This document shows, piece after piece, positions 10,513 through 21,289 of a stretch of DNA of 64,000 bases. The stretch spans positions 22,258,001 to 22,322,000 of the forward strand of contig OY992835.1 in the NCBI GenBank assembly GCA_963921425.1. Reading direction: 5' to 3'. This DNA is from Dryas octopetala (lineage: Eukaryota > Streptophyta > Magnoliopsida > Rosales > Rosaceae). The position numbers and the translations under genes are program-made. Numbering within the stretch: the first letter of the stretch is position 1; each line of letters starts with the position of its first letter. Under the pieces are notes generated by a model. The model searched no databases. It was not told where the DNA came from and saw only the letters and a program-made list of their open reading frames with translations.

Positions 10513-12361
10513 ATGCTTCAATGCAATTAGGACTAGATGACATAGGCATGCTTCTTTGTGCTTTGTTTTTTAGGCTTCTGTGTCTGCTCTTCTTTTGAAA
10601 TGTCTAGTGGAATTTGATAATGCCCAATATGTCTACCAGAGCAACCTAATTCTTCCACTCACAACAAAATTTTAGAAATATTGAATGAATATAGGAATCA
10701 TATTTTAATCCAATAACATGGGATACATGTCATAATAACTCAGTTTAAAAATGTTGAAAGTTACAAGTATTTTTGGTAGAGGTAGTTTCGAAAACCAATG
10801 ATCTTTATTATACTTTATACAAGACTTTTTTTTTTTGTCGAATTATACAAGACTATCGAATTACGTCATTATGTTGATGTGATATGAGTCATATGACTAA
10901 TTATTTGAAAAAATATTTATTTTTGTTTTATATTAAAATTCAAAATAATCTTTAAAAAAAACTTCAAATAAAATCAATAAATACGCAATGATACCTTATT
11001 AGAAAACACCCAAACAAAGATTTGAAAGTTCATTGTCTTAATGCATTAAGCATTATATTTTCAAAATGAGATTTTGTGAGATTTGAAATGAGTTATATTG
11101 ACTTTAAAGAAGTTCATGTGCCTATGGCTAAATGCTAGAAATGAATTATGTTTATAGCCTGTTAGTTGTATCACTAATTGAACCTCAAGGCAGACGCCCA
11201 GTGAATGTTATACAAGACTAATTGATATTCTTTCATTGCAAAACGTTATTCGTATTCATCAGTTCCTTTTGTAAACATTTAGAAGTCCATTAAGCCCTGA
11301 TTATGATTTCAGGAAATTGAAATTTTATTGTCCAGCTAACTGAGTAAACCGCTGTGATGTACTGGTATGGATAGATTGAGCATATAAAATAGGAGTTTCT
11401 GTTATGATGGAAGGAAAATAAGGGCTAGTTAGGAAAACAGGAGTGCAGAAAATCAAATAGAAGGAGAAGATAAATCTAGGCACTATGCCCTGATTCCCAT
11501 GTGAATCACATGTAGGACTGTATTGCATCACAGATTCTCTAAGAAACCTTCACAACTTCAGAAGACATTCTCTGATTAATTTGATTAGTTTTTCTGCTAA
11601 GATTTGGAAAGGGAGTTATTAATTGTTTTTCTATAAGTTGCTTGCCTATTATTTGATCAAGGGTGTTATACATTTGAACTCAAATAGGTTCAAGTGACAT
11701 GTCCCCCTATTCTCTCAAATTGTTGAGTGGATTTCTTGCTGTTATATCGGTCAGCATAGTTATCACATTTTATATATACTTGGCGATGAAGGAACCTTCG
11801 GATAAACATGAGCTATCATTGCGACTTACAGTATGTAGTATTGAAAAGAATAATAAACAATACTAAGATGTAATTAAAAAAGAAAATATACCAAAAGCTT
11901 ATTCGTGCTGATAACGTGTTATAAACTAGAAAGAAAATATAGAAAACTGAAATGGTAAGGAGTGTTTCTTGAATAGTTTGTGTATTCCATCTTTGGTAGA
12001 GGTGCCTATTTATAGGCTTACAATGATAGGATGGTTAATACAAAATCATTAACCACCCATAAATTTGTAAGTTACAAATCACTAATTACCACCATTAGTA
12101 CATAGGTTACAAGAATTTCATTAAGACATAGGTTACACAATAATGATGGTATGGTAATGGTGGTCATCCACACATTAAACCTTAAGATTTATAAAACCAT
12201 GAATGGTTTTTGTTCTACAGCCTACAGGAATCTCTCTCAAATACAATACAAAAATACACAATAATTATATACAAAGCAGGTGCAAACACACTCCTATAGT
12301 CCTATGGCACACCAATACACCTACTGACAAATTTGCATGTGCCAGAAATTATAGTTTGGCC
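10513..12361. other. AT-rich intergenic DNA between the two NDB genes
   Basis: No gene is recognised in this 1.8 kb. Around 11.9-12.2 kb the sequence (TGATAACGTGTTATAAACTAG, then TATTTATAGG near 12010) resembles leftovers of a retroelement end, but no partner repeat or coding part is visible, so I do not call one. The last part should include the 3' UTR of the NDB1-like gene. Confidence 0.4.
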
Positions 12362-15300
12362 TCAAATACGGCTTGAATCTCTTCCAAAAATAAATCTCCT
12401 CGTCCAATCTGATACCACTAGGACCCTTGTGCGCCAGCTCACTTGCTTGCTGAATAATAATAAAACAAAACAGAAATTATATGAAACCTTCAATCATGAA
12501 TATATATTATTACAATTTCAACAAGCAACCAAGCAAGCAAATGAAGATCACCTTGCATATACAGAATACCAGAGCCACTGGGTGCTATGACCAATGGAAA
12601 CCCAGTCTCCAGGCAGCTCTGCCGCTGCTTCTTCTCCCCCCAAGGGAGCAAATTGCCCGAAATGCTTGTACCTAGTGATTCAAAAGTTACGAGAATCTCA
12701 TTGGCTAGGAAAGGCATAAGAAATAAAATGGTATAAAACTAACTCTAGAGCTACAGATTTTTACTCGTAAAGTGGATAGCTGTCAATGAGCTAGTTATGA
12801 ATATCAACAAGAATGTTGTGAATATATACGTTGAGATTTGTTAGCAAGTTAGCATGACAAATGGTCAAGCCACTTATGGAACTTCTTGAAATCATTCCCA
12901 ATTTCAGAATGTGTAGCAGTTGCTTCCATTCCATATACTCAACATTAGGGATGCAAATTTCGTGAAATAAGTTATATGTGATCGAACTGCAAATGGATGA
13001 AAATATTTTCACAAAATGCCATCAAGGCACATCTTTGTATTGTTTTTCAGCTGTTCTTTGTGGACTGGTGAACAGCCATCAACCAAGAAGGTCGATTCAA
13101 CAGTTGGATAGGGTTCACATTCTAATATTTAAATTCAAATACGGTTAAAACACAAGCAAAAAGGGAAAAAAAAAAATCATCTCAACTTTGTAATGTCGTT
13201 AAATGAAATATATGATGCTTCATAGATGGTGCAAATGAGGGAAGCCTCAAAGTATATTGCATACCGGAAGGGACGAAACTGGTGTTTCCCAGAACCTCTA
13301 AAACGTCGAGGACCTTCTGGATTCTCTTCAGACTGCTCTTTCCGGTTAAAGCAGTTAGAAAGATATGTACCCTGCTGAGCAGCAACCTGAATGCCAAAAG
13401 AGCATAAAACTAGGGTCCATTTCTTATACTTTGATGGCATCAAGTCATAACTTATAAACAAGACAACAGTTTACACCAACCAGAAGATTTAAGGCATATA
13501 CCTGTGCAGTTGCAGGCAGACTCTTCATTTGTGAATCTACATGAGAAAGGGCCAACTTAAATTCTTCAATATTCACTTCCTTCCTAACATTCCCCTCGGG
13601 ATCTCTCAATAGATCTGTCACATCCAGATGCTTGCTCTTTAAATAGAGATCCACTTGAGGGTACCTTATGATGATGTCGTCAACAACATCTTGAAATTCA
13701 CTAACTGTTAAGGTACCAGAGTTATCTGTGTCCGCAGCCTTAAATATGCTTAAGATATCTTCCTACAGACAAACAAGAGAATAATTAATTATAATTTATA
13801 ACAATAGTGTGGATATATGTTCCACTTGCGCCTCATAAAGCAACGAAAGCTTCAGTTCAAAAGACGAGGTATAAATCAATGCAGATGAATCAAGAAAAAT
13901 AAGATGACTCAGTGCCAACTGGACCAAGTCACCTGCAGCTTGATCAAAATTACTGGCCAAGAGCCTTGTTTCATCAAAACATTCCAAAGCCATATCTGTA
14001 ATATATTTTCTGACTTCAAGAGGTTGTTACAACATACCACATCATAATAGAAACAAGGCTGCCAGCACTTCTGAGAATCTAGTAGTGAATATAAAGGAGG
14101 CAAAGGTTTTGCATACCATGATTTTACGTTGATCAATTGTAGCACAATCACCAATGGCATACACATTTTCACATCCCTTTACACGCAGCCATTCATCAGT
14201 TACTAGAATACGTCTATTAACCTGCACATGGAGCAGAACAAAATTATGGTTGAGCATGTCAGTCATGGAGACAATCCTGATTGACTTATCAAGACTGTAG
14301 TTTGCAATATTAGTCCACATAGATGGTGAAAAACCTATCTGAGTCATGTGACAAGACCAATTGATTATATGGTCAATTTTGCATTTCTCAGTCTCCGTAT
14401 GTGCATAAAATTTATAGAACAAACCTGCCCAATTTTTTCCATAAAGTCCCTCACAACTGGACGAGTTCCAACACCAGTAGACCACACAACCAACCCATGC
14501 GGTACAGAGCAGATCTCTCCCTTTGATTTCACCTTCATTGTGATTTCCTTATCAGAAACATTGACAACCTGACATCCTGTTTGAACATCAATACCATCTC
14601 TTTGAAACTTCTGCTCAGCAAAAGAACTAATTCTTTCATCAAACCTATAAGGAGAGGATGTGAAGTTTAAATGAGTTCCCTGTTCTGAATTTTCCTAATA
14701 AGAAAAGTTTCAAACCATGAAAAGGTGAGCTTCCTTGATTGGTATAGTTTATTGATCTCATGCTTACAATATTATAAAGACAAAATACCTAAGAAGACAC
14801 ATTGTGAAGCTGCACAGCATTAAGTAGGGAATATAACTTCATTTTTAACTCTGGTTTCCAAAAGCAATCAATGTATAAAAATGCGAGTGAATCCTTCTTA
14901 CATGCTCAAGATGTGATCTCCTGATTGGATCAGTGTTATTTTCACAAGATCCTTAACCTTAGGATATAACTTGACTAAATCTTCATGGAAAAAATCATGC
15001 AGCTCTGCAGCAAATTCCACACCAGTAGGACCCCCTCCAACAATTACAAAATGAAGATTTCTCCTCCTCTCCTCTTCACTTAGACCTGGAAGCACAGCCA
15101 TTTCAAAGCAATCTATCACACTCCTACGGATCTTTTGAGCATCTTCTACTTCCTGCACGTGAAGTAAAAAATGCTTCATTAGGTAATGCCAGATCAGCAC
15201 ATCATGAAAGAAGACTAAGAGCAACTTGATTTTCTTGACAAACTTCAAGAGACATGAAGGTCGTTTAGAAAATTTCAACAAGCAACCTAATTTAAAAGCA

Positions 15301-16691
15301 TTAATATGATCAATAGCTGCACAGCTCAACTTGCATGAAAAATAACTCACTTGCCTTCAGAAAATGACAGTTCTCCATGACACCAGGGGTGTTAAAAGTG
15401 TTTACTTGTGCTCCCAAAGCTATGACCAGGTAGTCATATTCCAGGGAAAATTCACAATTTCCCACCAAGTTGTTGTCAGGATTAGCCCGGAGGGAAACAT
15501 TTTTATTAGCAGCATCAATCTTGATACATTCTGCCTCCCAAAATTTGACCTCTCCATTTCTCTGCCGGGACATAGAAGTAATACACACATGCACATATAA
15601 CTATTAAATAAGTAAATAGTATTACAAGAAAGAAAAGTGGCAACTGCATTAATTTCCGTCATGACATTATCATCTTTGCCAACGTGTACATATATACATG
15701 TGTTTGTGTATGCATAAAGAATTCTTCCAGCTGTTGAATGTGTCCCTTACCTTCTTTATAATATTTCGAACTGGTTCTACTATGCTTCGTGCTTCAACTG
15801 TGCCACACGTGACGCTAGGCAACAAAGGCGTAAACGCAAAATAATTTCGGGGTGAAACAACCTGAATTTCATAAGCTGAAGCATCCAGATGCTTAAGGAA
15901 ACTAGTACCGGCCCATCCTGTCCCAAGCACCACCACTCTCTTTTTCCTAGACTCATTTTGATTATGATCCGCACTAGGAGAGCCAATGTCGGATTGTGAT
16001 TCTGCATATGCCACGAAACCTCCACTACTGCAATAATCCCCCAAAAAGAATGCCTATGATCAACAATGAGGATAAGTAGGCAAAGCAAAGGTGTTTTTTT
16101 TTTTTTTTTTTCTTTTTGTAGAGATTGTACAGCTTGTCTATAACAATATAAACGGCTGTCATCTCTAATGACGCAAGAAGAGCTACTGTGTATCAGTATG
16201 TGTTTATGAAAGTTTATTTTGATTTTTAACTAATAAAAATGGCATTAAGAAACTAATGTACCCCTTGAACATCAACAATTAATGACTAAATCTACTTAGA
16301 TCTATACAGTATTTGTACTCTTGTACAGACTAATTAAGCAAAGGAATAACGTGACTTCACTTCTTTGCCCACAGTAAAAGATCATATCAAATGAACAAAA
16401 TTAGATGAAACTGATGAAATAAGCACAATTAAGATTCACATTAAAAATTAAAAATTTCTTTCCTCTAATCAAATTTGCTAATCCCTTTTCTAGTCCTACA
16501 TTTTTCTCAGAAGGCAAACAGATCGAAGAGAAACACGGAAAACAAGAAATGAGGGGGAAATGAATGAATCAAACAAGAGAATTAAAGCAGAGAATTGAGA
16601 ACCTGAGAGTACCGAACATTAGAAGCTTGGAGGCAACAGGGTGGCCATGGAGAGCTCTTGAAGCTCTGGTGAAGAAGGACGAAATCGTCAT
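12362..16691 (-). CDS. External alternative NADPH dehydrogenase, NDB1-like
   Basis: A paralogue of the gene at 6666-9602. Ten exons join in frame to 579 residues: 16691-16603, 16027-15751, 15561-15355, 15152-14902, 14644-14425, 14221-14117, 13762-13502, 13386-13265, 12671-12552, 12449-12362. FAD motif GTGWAG is at 66-71 and NAD(P) motif GGGPTG at about 230-235. The second strand ends in Q267 within ITLIQSGDHIL where the paralogue has E; in this family the uncharged residue goes with NADPH use, as in Arabidopsis and potato NDB1. The EF-hand DTDNSGTLTVSE (394-405) is canonical. Intron 3 uses a GC donor (AAG/GCAAGT at 15355/15354), the only choice that keeps the frame. The N-terminus (MTISSFFTRASRALHG) is a presequence like that of NDB1. 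Confidence 0.9.
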
Positions 16692-16878
16692 TTTGAGAAA
16701 GTTGACCAGAATTGACTAATTGAGAAGCTATTCAAGAAGACCACTCAGTGAGGAAGAGACTGACTCCTCAAATCACTCCACAATGAAAGAGAGTATGTTA
16801 GAGCGATGAGAATAGCGAGTGACTGTCAGCGCGCTGTCTAACTAAGAAACTTCTATTAAAACTCATTATCTAAATGGA

Positions 16879-17051
16879 CACGTGGTTCTTGCTTCATTCA
16901 GTTGTTAACTGAATGCATGAGCCGTTGTATGGTCGGACAGTGCCTCTGCTGGCTGTAGTTGCGTTAAGTTCGACACGTGTACGTATCATATTATTTTTAC
17001 TTATGTTTTGAGAAAATGACAAAATCCCTTGAGAATTAAATACTACACGTG
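16879..17051. promoter_or_regulatory. Three CACGTG G-boxes upstream of the NDB1-like gene
   Basis: CACGTG palindromes lie at 16879-16884 (in ACACGTGG), 16974-16979 (in GACACGTGTAC) and 17046-17051 (in ACACGTGG), about 190, 285 and 355 bp upstream of the start codon. ACACGTGG is the classic ABRE/G-box form bound by bZIP and bHLH factors. The middle copy shares the 11-mer GACACGTGTAC with the paralogue's promoter at nearly the same distance from the ATG. Confidence 0.6.
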
Positions 17052-19667
17052 GCACTTATTACTCAGGATTCCCAACTATACTCGTATTCTTTTTTAATTT
17101 GAAATGATTAATTAAATAATGAAATTTCTCATTATGCATGATTGCATGAAGATACGAACATTTTTTTTTAAGCCAATAAGATACGAACATCTTTAACAAA
17201 AGAAAATATCAGCTTTCAAATCATGTGAGTTTGGGAGGATTTTTCAAACCAAAAGATAAAAGTAATTATTCATATAAAAAATTCAAACTAATTTAATCTT
17301 AAAACATATACAAGTTTGCACCCACAAGGCGACAAATGAAAAGATCACTTAATTAGTTGTAAAAAAAATATTTTATAAATTTATTGTATGTAAAAATTAT
17401 TTCTATTAAAATGCGCCAATCCCCAGTTAGTTTGTAAATTTCCATCTAACAATTTTGAAATATTCATAGGCGACCAATGGGTGCACTAAGCCATACTACC
17501 AACAACTGCCATCACCTTAATTGGAAGAATGATATCTGTATAAATATCCATCAATTATTAAGCCATGAAATATTGAAATATTTTCCTTCTTTTGTTTGGA
17601 ACGGGGCCCAAAAAACACATGGTGAATGGCCAGCAGGAATATATTGGCTGCCGACCACAATTATTAACTCTTTATATTATTATACTTGTATCAGTTTGAT
17701 CAACATATTTTTAATTTAAAAAATTCAGATTTTTAACTTTTTTAATTTTATCAATTAAAGTAATTTCGTCAATTTACTCGGTAAATTGATATAAGTGATG
17801 GACATATGACTATTATTTTTTCATCAATAAGGACTCTTCATGATGAAGATTTGACTTTGTATAAACGAAGTTTTACATGAAAAGCGAGCAAATTCATAAA
17901 ATTACCTCAATTGGTAAAATTAAAAAATCAAGTATTTAAAATTTTCAAATTAAAAGTCTGAGGAGCAAACTGATACAAATATAATAATCTTAAGAATAAA
18001 ATAGCATTTATCTCCTAATATTATGGGTTGTACACTTGTACATAGAGACAGCTGCTTCACTACAGTAGGGTCTAATATCGTTTTTTTGTCTCTCTTTACA
18101 ACAAAGACTTTAATTTAAAATCTAGGACCCCAATGGCCAAAAAAAAAAGTGTTGAATGGGCCTCTGTAAAGAACAACCCAGCCCAAAGCTAAAGGCCGAA
18201 CAAAGAACAAACTAACCCAAAAATAAAGGGTCAAACAAAGAACAGCCTAGCCCAAAATAAAGTATAAGATCCATCATTTTCCCCTTCTCCACTTCATACA
18301 TTAGGAACATGTATCACAACTTCACAAGCGCAAAATCTGAGAAAATACCACATGAATATTTGAGTATTCAGATAAAAGGGAGGGGAGACCCTGGTCAGGT
18401 ACTCGAAAAAGCCAGTGAATAATCCAAAATCACCTACTCTATTTTAGTAGCATCTGTCCTTCTCGGCTTGCTGTAGTCAACGGTCCGCTTCCTTTAACGA
18501 GAGTTGGTCTTCCTAATCCACGAATATTGTCCGTTATCCTTTACTTGTTTAGTGGCTTCCCTCTGAGGCAGGAATTGTCTGTTTCAGTATTTACTCTTAT
18601 AAACGGTCGCAAATGATTATGTATTACAATTCATACATTATTGTATTAAGTTGAATTATAATTCGTAACTAGTCGAATTACCCTTTGTACCTTAATTTAC
18701 AATTCATACCATGATGTGTTATAATTCTCTTTTTTTAGGGTTTCATATTTAATAGTATTAAAAGCCAAGAGTTATTTACACAATTTAAAATTACACACAT
18801 ACCTCCTAAAATAGTGTAATTTCAATTTGGTCCATTGTTATGATTTTTGTCAAATAATTTATAGATTATTGAAATTTAAAGACATCTTAACATTTTTATT
18901 TATCAAATTGTCAAATTTATTATATTTTTGATCATGGACTTTACAACCATTTCAATTTCAATTTTAATCATGTATTTTACACATTGTTAGTGATTCAATG
19001 TCTAATGTAACAAATTAATTCAAATTTCAATGACCAAAATCATAATAATTGAAACTACATAATCAAAGTGAAACCAAATTCAAACCATAGAAACCAAAAG
19101 TAAATTTAATTCAACAGTTTGTAAACTACTTACAAGTACAAAAGTGAACTTTAACCTTGTAACAATGTTTACAAAATCTCATCTTCATTACATTAATGCA
19201 ATACACACATCCAACAGCTCCACTTCCAATCGGAAAGAATTCATGGCTCACTGGAATAACCCAACCAAACTTATCAATGATTAGCTCAGCCTCGCAAAAA
19301 GTGATTGGAAAGGATTACATTACAATCATGGACAAACTACAAGAAATGCATTTTTTATCTGACTTAAAATTGCATTGTTGTATATATAGACGATAAACAC
19401 CTACAAATTTTTAAATAAAATTACTTGATTGGATGTAGTGTTGTTGTTTAACTCCAGTCTCCAAGAACAATTGGAGATGAAGCTGATAGACAACACACAA
19501 TTTGTGAGTTTTTCAGACCCTACACCTACTCAGTCAGGATAAGAGTATAGTTAAAACTCAAAATTAAAATCAGATTATCAAGGAACACAAAATCATAAAA
19601 CAACATTGACAGATCAAAACACATTAGTTGATTAATTTAACCAGTTCAAAACACAAAAGCTAATGCA
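17052..19667. other. Intergenic DNA with a small tandem repeat
   Basis: No gene is recognised in 2.6 kb of AT-rich sequence. At about 18168-18262 three adjacent units of 34-35 bp begin AAAGAAC and carry a CCCA core (AGCCCAAA, AACCCAAA, AGCCCAAA), so a short degenerate tandem array is present. Scattered site II-like GCCCA motifs come from these units. Confidence 0.5.
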
Positions 19668-19782
19668 GCCTCAGTCACAAGTTTCTGTCAAAGGAACGTA
19701 GCTTCCACGAGTAGGTTCTCCCTGCAAAACAGGGTCTCGATTCCACAACGCCTCAAACACGTTGGATTGTAACATCATTGGC
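19668..19782 (-). ncRNA. C/D-box snoRNA candidate (copy 2 of a related pair)
   Basis: On the minus strand it runs GCC-A-ATGATGT (C box) to a D box CTGA (19671-19674) followed by GGC, so the ends form a GCC/GGC terminal stem. Length is about 115 nt. An internal perfect hairpin CCCTG-TTTTG-CAGGG sits mid-molecule. It is related along its whole length to the candidate at 19871-19985. The bases just before the D box differ between the two, so their rRNA targets may differ. Target not identified. Confidence 0.6.
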
Positions 19783-19870
19783 ATATATAAACAAACAAAT
19801 ATTCAACAATACCCAAAAGATTTAAGTAATTAATACAAAATTTGAATGTAATTTACATAAAACATTAAAA

Positions 19871-19985
19871 CCTCAGTTAAATCCATTAATGTCATATGAA
19901 TGTGGCTTCACCAAGGGGTTCTCCCTGTAAAACAGGGTCTCGGATCCACAACACCTCCAACAAGCGGATTGTATCATCATAGGCT
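19871..19985 (-). ncRNA. C/D-box snoRNA candidate (copy 1 of a related pair)
   Basis: Minus strand: GCCT-ATGATGA (a full C-box match) to D box CTGA (19873-19876) followed by GG. About 115 nt, with internal hairpin CCCTG-TTTTA-CAGGG. The core from ACAATCC to GGGAGAACC is nearly identical to that of the neighbour about 90 bp further on, and weaker identity (GAAGC-AC-TTC) continues to the D box. This points to a tandem duplication. The terminal stem is short (two to three pairs), so the ends are less certain than in the other candidates. Confidence 0.55.
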
Positions 19986-20050
19986 AGAAAGACAACTATT
20001 TCTAATACGATAAAAAAATCAAAATTTTTAAAAACTAGATTAATAATTGA

Positions 20051-20136
20051 AGGCTCAGAGTATGAAACAGCTCTCTCTATCAAGAATTTTCTGAAGCAGA
20101 ACTGGCATAAAGCTGTGAAATTAGTCATCACTGCCT
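20051..20136 (-). ncRNA. C/D-box snoRNA, likely 25S rRNA guide
   Basis: A textbook C/D architecture in 86 nt: AGGC-A-GTGATGA at the 5' end, CTGA-GCCT at the 3' end, giving a 4-bp AGGC/GCCT terminal stem. Inside, GCCAGTTCTGCTT sits directly before CAGA, a plausible D' box. That 13-mer is the exact reverse complement of AAGCAGAACTGGC, a stretch I recall from plant 25S rRNA (upstream of GATGCGGGATGAACC). By the box-plus-five rule the 2'-O-methylated base would be the A in AAGC-A-GAAC. The rRNA match is from memory. Confidence 0.75.
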
Positions 20137-20748
20137 AAATGATTAAAACTGCAAACATTTCAATGAAATGACAAACATAAAAAGCACAAATAACAAGATT
20201 CTCAGATTCAAAAAGCACAAAACTTGGCTCATATCAAGAAATTCAACCATTGATTATCAAGCTATGCTTCATAGATTACTCTCAGAAGCGCGGATAATTA
20301 GTAATCATCGCCAATAATTCAATTAAAAAAATAAACTGAATTTGAAGATCGAAAGAGTAAAAATTTAGCGGACGTTTTTAGAGGCAAAACTATGAGAACA
20401 GATAAACCCCCACGTTGACACCGCAATCGTTGTTCGCCTCCATGACTAGCTTTGTTTTCAGAGATTTTTGTTTATAGAAAAACAAGCTTAAGGTGTGTCG
20501 AGGCGAAGAACTGAAAATTAACGAAGGAGTAAGGGACTAAGAGATAGATTAGATGTAGCCGTTGCTTTGACACAGATCCAGCCGTGGAAAAATAGCGAGG
20601 CTAAACTGCAACACTGAACGGCGACGTTTTAGCACGAGCATTGGGGCTTTCTTCCTCAATGAGATCTCTAAGAGAAGCCCGGGGTGCAACGTGCGTAAAC
20701 AGAATTAGATAGATACGTAAAAGAAAAAGACCTTAAAAACTCACATAC

Positions 20749-20882
20749 CAGAATTGGAATTGAACTGAACTACATCTATAGGAGAGGCTACGCTAGGTTT
20801 CGGTGGTGGAGGTTTTGATATGAAGTTAGAGGAGCCCTTGGGTTGGTTTATATAGGGCATCTAAACCCCAACACAAACCCTA
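20749..20882 (-). promoter_or_regulatory. Telo-box/TATA promoter and first non-coding exon of the snoRNA host transcript
   Basis: Reading minus: a telo-box (AAACCCTA on plus, 20875-20882), then TATATAA (about 20849-20855), then an exon-like stretch without an ATG that ends in a strong donor CTG/GTATGTGAG (exon end 20749). Telo-box plus TATA is the usual promoter plan of plant snoRNA and ribosomal protein genes. The snoRNA candidates lie 0.6-1.2 kb downstream in the same direction, so a spliced non-coding host is the simplest reading. The transcription start is inferred. Confidence 0.5.
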
Positions 20883-20938
20883 GAACAGGCTGTACATTGT
20901 GCAATGTCCATTTTGCCCAAGAGTACTCTTTATAAATT

Positions 20939-21282
20939 AGGGTTAATTACAATTTATACCCCCAAATTACCAGAGGGTTTGCACTTTACCCCAAAACAAT
21001 TTTTTGACACTTGCATAAAAAAAAAAAAGTTAAATAGACCATTCATAGAGAAAAACAAACAGAAAACTATTTTTTTGACACTTACATAAAAACTTACAAA
21101 AAAAAGTGGCATTCTCTCTAAGCATCACATGTGCAAAATTAACAGAGAAAAACTATTTTTTTGACGGATTGAGAATCTTTTGTATGATGAAACATAATAT
21201 AGGGGTTAACTGTTAAAAAATTTAGTTTAGGAACAAAGTGCAAACCTCCCAATAATTTGGGGAATAAATTGTAATTAACCCT
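20939..21282. mobile_element. MITE, 344 bp, with 7-bp target-site duplication
   Basis: Ends are AGGGTTAATTACAATTTAT and its reverse complement ATAAATTGTAATTAACCCT. Complementarity continues inward (CCCAAATTA, GGTTTGCACTTT and their mirrors). The element is flanked on both sides by ATAAATT (20932-20938 and 21283-21289), a likely target-site duplication. It has no coding capacity. A 7-bp duplication is close to the 8-9 bp of hAT and Mutator elements, but the superfamily is not settled. It sits about 55 bp upstream of the telo-box at 20875. Confidence 0.75.
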
Positions 21283-21289
21283 ATAAATT

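Noticed and set aside
11880-12020. Possible solo LTR remnant (TGATAACGTGTTATAAAC)
   Set aside because: No matching second repeat, no target duplication and no coding part were found.
19892-20131. 79-codon minus frame ending in LLEVLWIRDPVLQGEPLGEA
   Set aside because: The repeated peptide-like segment is explained by two related C/D snoRNA candidates. Their box motifs and hairpin are conserved, while the frame is not kept in the second copy.
20403-20453. Short minus frame starting MEANNDCGVNVGVYLFS
   Set aside because: Only 17 codons inside the presumed non-coding snoRNA host region; no support.
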